Assembly: GCA_004151065.3 (NCBI GenBank)
Contig: NWUY0300029569.1
Location: 1 to 32,121 of the forward strand
Length of the DNA: 32,121 nt
Direction of reading: 5' to 3'
Source: Larix sibirica
Taxonomy: Eukaryota > Streptophyta > Pinopsida > Pinales > Pinaceae
The translations under genes and the position numbers were made by a program. The notes under the pieces were generated by a model. It was not told the origin of the DNA, did no database searches, and saw nothing but the letters and a program-made list of their open reading frames with translations. Below, piece by piece: positions 29,441-32,121 of this stretch. Every line of letters begins with the position of its first letter. The stretch's first letter is position 1.

Positions 29441-30945
29441 AGTTTTTGAAGATGACTAGCAGATAAGAATATTTATTGAAACAGTTGGTGAATTTTCTGC
29501 CTCAATCATTGATTAGGATGAAGGGGGTAAAGATGAAGAATCGTTAGATGGAGAGTCGGAATCAACCCGAGATTAGTAAGCCACATTGCTAATCATAAAA
29601 TTATGTAGTTAAAAACAATTTCAGCCCCATAGGGCTTGTCCCTCTTGAACAACTCTTTGACAAGAATGATGTCCCAATCAAGCCTGTCGTGCATCCTAAA
29701 GTAGAATATGTGGAAGATTTTAATATTGGAACACGGGAAGATCCCAAATACATCAAATTGTCTAAGTTTTTACCGTTGATTTCAAACAAAGATACATTAA
29801 TTTGTTAAAGAATACATTGATGCAATTTCCTAGAAGTATTAAGACTTAAATACATATGAAACCTCTGTCATTCAACAAAGGATACCTTTAACACCAAGAG
29901 CAAAACCTTTCAGGAAAAATTTAAGACAAGAAAATCCCATCCTATTGTTAATTATTGAAAAGGAAGTCAAGAAATTATTGGATGCTAAGATCATAATTCC
30001 TTTGAGATATTCTGAGTGGGTCACGACCAACTTAGTGCATGTAAGGAAGAAAAGTGGAGAAATCAAACTTTGTGTAGATTTCAGGAATCACATCCTGCAA
30101 AAGGTGGTAGGGGATAGTAGAATTTCAATGATAGATGGATTCTTAGGATACAACCAAGTAGCAATGCATCTGAAAGACAAAGAAAAGACTGATTTTACCA
30201 CACCTTGGGGCACCTTTATGTATGATAAAATGCATTTTGGTTTGATTAACATAGGGGCCACTTTTAAGAGGGATATGGACATAGCTTTTGTGGGTGAAAA
30301 AGAAAAATTTATATGGATTTACCTAAATGACATGACAATCTTCTCTGTACCTGATGAAATGAACCATATCAAACATCTTAAGAAAACCTTCAACAAATGC
30401 AGGAAATTTGGATTGTCTCTTAATCCTAAGAAAAACTCACTTTGCAATGAAGAAAGGTAAATTAATGGGTCATATTGTATCAAAAGAAGAGGTAAATATT
30501 GATCCTAAAAGAATAGAGGCAATAAATATTATCAGATTATCCAAAAACAGGAAAGAGATTCAATCATTCCTAGGAAAAATTAATTTCTTAAGAATATTTA
30601 TACCTAAATTTGTTGAAATAGTTAGATCAAATACTGATATGCTAAAGAAAGACAATGACGTTAAGTGGACTAATGAATCCGAGTATTCCTTCCAACAGAT
30701 CACACTTTAAACGCTTTTGGAGAAACACCAGTTTTAATCAACCATGATTATAACAAAGAGTTTCTTATATTTTGTTTTTCCTCATAAAGCATTATTGCAG
30801 TTGTTTTGTTACAGAAGAATAATCAAGGACATGAACAACACATAGCATTTCTCAACAAGGCACTAAGGGATGTAAAATTAAATTACAACAGAATGGAAAA
30901 TAAATTGTATGCAATGGTAAAGATGGAATTTGTAAGGTGTGATAG
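29441..30945 (+). pseudogene. Gypsy linker, reverse transcriptase and RNase H start, broken
   Basis: An acidic linker (29460-29580) and the stretch FSPIGLVPLEQLFDKNDVP (about 29620-29680) precede the RT. The RT frame from 29945 shows KEVKKLLDAKIIIPLRYSEW, SGEIKLCVDFRNH, MIDGFLGYNQVAMHLKDKEK and TPWGTFMYDKMHFGLINIGA. VDFRN is joined directly to HILQKVVG, so about 18-20 codons normally found between these motifs are deleted in frame. The YLDD box is YLND (Asn codon 30326-30328), which removes a catalytic Asp. A shift at about 30430 continues the thumb (MGHIVSKEEVNIDPKRIEAI, IQSFLGKINFLRIFIPKF), then the gypsy RNase H start (about 30720-30945: VLINHDYNKEFLIF, AVVLLQKNNQGHEQHIAFLN, KLYAMVKMEF). 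Similarity stops at about 30940, where LINE-D begins. Integrase is absent. Confidence 0.82.
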
Positions 30946-32121
30946 AAACTAATATGTTTTTGTTGGCTCGTCTGAGGGGATGAAAACCCTAGCGTTGCAT
31001 GTACGTGCAAGGGTTTGGGTCGGTGGCCAGAAGGTGCAGATCGATAATCGACAAGGGGAGTATTGAGGACAACGACCAGGGTTTGTCAAGGATGGCTCCA
31101 TTTGGAGGGGAAGGATCCCCCTCCCACTCCATGATCCGAACTGGAGGAACTCGGGACCCATCAATAAATATACCAGATCGAGAGACAACAAGAAAGAGGA
31201 TGATGGAGACTGACAGAAAAAATACTCGTGGGGGTTTCTTACCCCGATCTATAGAAAACCCATCTCTACAAATCACGTCTGAGAGGATGCGGGAACGACT
31301 GGAACAATGGAAGGAAAAATACCTCATTGGAAAATTCATTGGAATTTGACCAAAGGAGAAGGATCTGCTCAGGTGGATCAAGGTTATCTGGAACCCTAAA
31401 GGGAACTATGATCTTCATCTGGGAGAAAAAGGTTTCTTCACCATCACTTTTTTCAAACAAGAGTACCGCAATCGGGTTTTGATGGGGGGACCATATTTTT
31501 TTTATTCCGCAATCTTATTCCTCCGACCATGGAAAGAGAGGTTTAACCCTGAAACAGAGGACTTGAGTATTTCCCCTGTCTAGATCAAGCTTTACTCTCT
31601 TCCTTGTGAGTACTGGCAACCAGAAATTTTGGAGGCCATTGGGAATACCCTAGGGAAGTTTGTGAAGGTTTCAGAATAGAAAAAAATTCAAAGATATACT
31701 ACTTATGCCAGGATCTGTGTCTATATGAACCTCTTGCAAGAAATTCCGTAGGCAATCAATTTAACATGGGAAGATGAAGACTGGGTCCAACCTCTTGATT
31801 ACAAACAACTCCCCTTCCGATGCTAGCAATGCCATGAGTATGGACATCTGAGCAGAGATTACCGAACCCTTAAACCTACAGCAAATCCAACTCAGGATAA
31901 AAAGGAAAAAGAAAAGGATAGAGAAGAGTTTACTCAAGTTCAGAATCGCAAGAAACAAGGTAAAAGGACTAACAACCCATCCCAACCAATGCAGAATACC
32001 GAGAAAAAGAAACAGTATGGGAACAAGTTTGAGACCTTGAGCAGTATGGAGATCGAGGAGGATGAACACAACAAGGATAACAATAAGCCTCATATCGAGG
32101 AAGGACATAAATCCCCAACCA
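30946..32121 (+). mobile_element. LINE-D: 5' part of a third LINE ORF1 lineage, interrupting the gypsy element
   Basis: Begins where the gypsy RNase H breaks off and runs off the right edge. It contains a short leader (to about 31091) and ORF1 with a DUF4283 domain and a zinc knuckle. The leader is CG-containing and unlike the AT-rich gypsy sequence. Insertion of LINE-D into the gypsy element is inferred from the abrupt junction; the right junction and target-site duplication lie outside the window. Confidence 0.7.
31092..32121 (+). pseudogene. LINE-D ORF1: DUF4283 plus CCHC zinc-knuckle protein, broken and partial
   Basis: The likely start is ATG 31092 (MAPFGGEGSPSHS; A at -3 and G at +4), with an in-frame upstream ATG at 30999. 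The frame never shifts to the window end but has five stops: TGA 31347 and TAG at 31581, 31677, 31749 and 31824. DUF4283 is clear: MRERLEQWKEKYLIGKFIGI, PKEKDLLRWIKVIWNPKGNY, GEKGFFTITFFKQEYRNRVL, MGGPYFFYSAILFLRPWKER, IKLYSLPCEYWQPEILEAIG. The knuckle (31821-31862) reads C-stop-QCHEYGHLSRDY, with its last Cys changed to Tyr. A basic Lys/Glu-rich tail follows. The protein would bind the LINE RNA. Because no frameshift has occurred, decay here is by point mutation only. Confidence 0.8.

Larger units (their letters stand above)
21154..30945 (+). mobile_element. Decayed Ty3/gypsy element with upstream ORF and extra RNase H
   Basis: Order read on the plus strand: possible 5' LTR and primer-binding site (21154-21640), a large ORF of unknown function (22064-25757), gag (26380-28140), protease (from 28176), an additional RNase H (28976-29440), a linker, reverse transcriptase and the start of the gypsy RNase H (to 30945). 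Integrase and the 3' LTR are not in the window. An upstream ORF before gag and a second RNase H are both known in the plant Tat/Ogre group of Ty3/gypsy elements, so I place it near that group. In typical Tat elements the extra RNase H follows the RT and RNase H, whereas here it precedes the RT. The element is interrupted near 30945 by LINE-D. Confidence 0.75.

Noticed and set aside
30989-31381. 130-codon minus-strand open frame over LINE-D
   Set aside because: It lies antisense to LINE-D ORF1, has no motif and is explained as a shadow of the coding strand.
31761-32108. 115-codon hydrophobic minus-strand open frame
   Set aside because: It is the antisense of the lysine/glutamate-rich ORF1 tail; reverse complements of Lys and Glu codons give Phe and Leu, which makes it look like a membrane protein.

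Overview
This is a gene-free stretch of a plant nuclear genome built almost entirely of old, broken retrotransposons. The plant assignment rests on L1-type LINEs whose ORF1 carries a DUF4283-like domain plus a CCHC zinc knuckle and whose ORF2 ends in a plant-type RNase H, and on a Ty3/gypsy element with a second, archaeal/plant-type RNase H. The dense nesting of diverged copies would suit a large genome such as a gymnosperm, but that is a guess. I found no host gene, rRNA, tRNA, CRISPR array or bacterial operon.

Layout. (1) 70-3101, minus strand: LINE-A, a decayed LINE 5' half (ORF1 and the endonuclease part of ORF2); its reverse transcriptase would lie left of the window. (2) 3102-5684: non-coding, AT-rich, with a possible LTR-retrotransposon 3' end near 4713 and a 55-bp tandem duplication. 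(3) 5702-13730, plus strand: LINE-B, the best element here, bounded by a 17-bp target-site duplication (5685-5701 and 13729-13745) and ending in poly(A). It has an almost unbroken 545-codon reverse transcriptase ORF, a TAATG stop/start junction between ORF1 and ORF2, and a tandem duplication of its 3' third (copies at 10862-12309 and 12311-13676) whose second copy is flanked or broken by single N bases. (4) 13746-16099: AT-rich spacer with triplet microsatellites, an orphan RNase H fragment (minus strand) and a diverged ~99-bp repeat. (5) 16100-21150, plus strand: LINE-C, heavily decayed. (6) 21154-30945, plus strand: a decayed Ty3/gypsy element, read as possible LTR and primer-binding site, a ~1,200-codon unknown ORF with a C-terminal coiled coil, gag, protease, an extra RNase H, then reverse transcriptase and its own RNase H. 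(7) 30946-32121, plus strand: LINE-D, whose 5' end interrupts the gypsy RNase H and which runs off the right edge.

How the parts work together. Each LINE encodes a nucleic-acid-binding ORF1 protein and an ORF2 protein with endonuclease, reverse transcriptase, zinc-binding region and RNase H; together these copy the element's RNA into nicked chromosomal DNA. The gypsy element would make gag and pol for particle-based replication. All copies except the LINE-B reverse transcriptase ORF carry stops, frameshifts or lost catalytic residues, so the window is best read as a fossil record.

The most notable points are the gypsy architecture (large unknown ORF before gag; RNase H placed before the reverse transcriptase), the stop/start junctions of the LINEs, loss of the same endonuclease aspartate in three different LINEs, and the CAG-to-TAG changes visible between the two LINE-B 3' copies.
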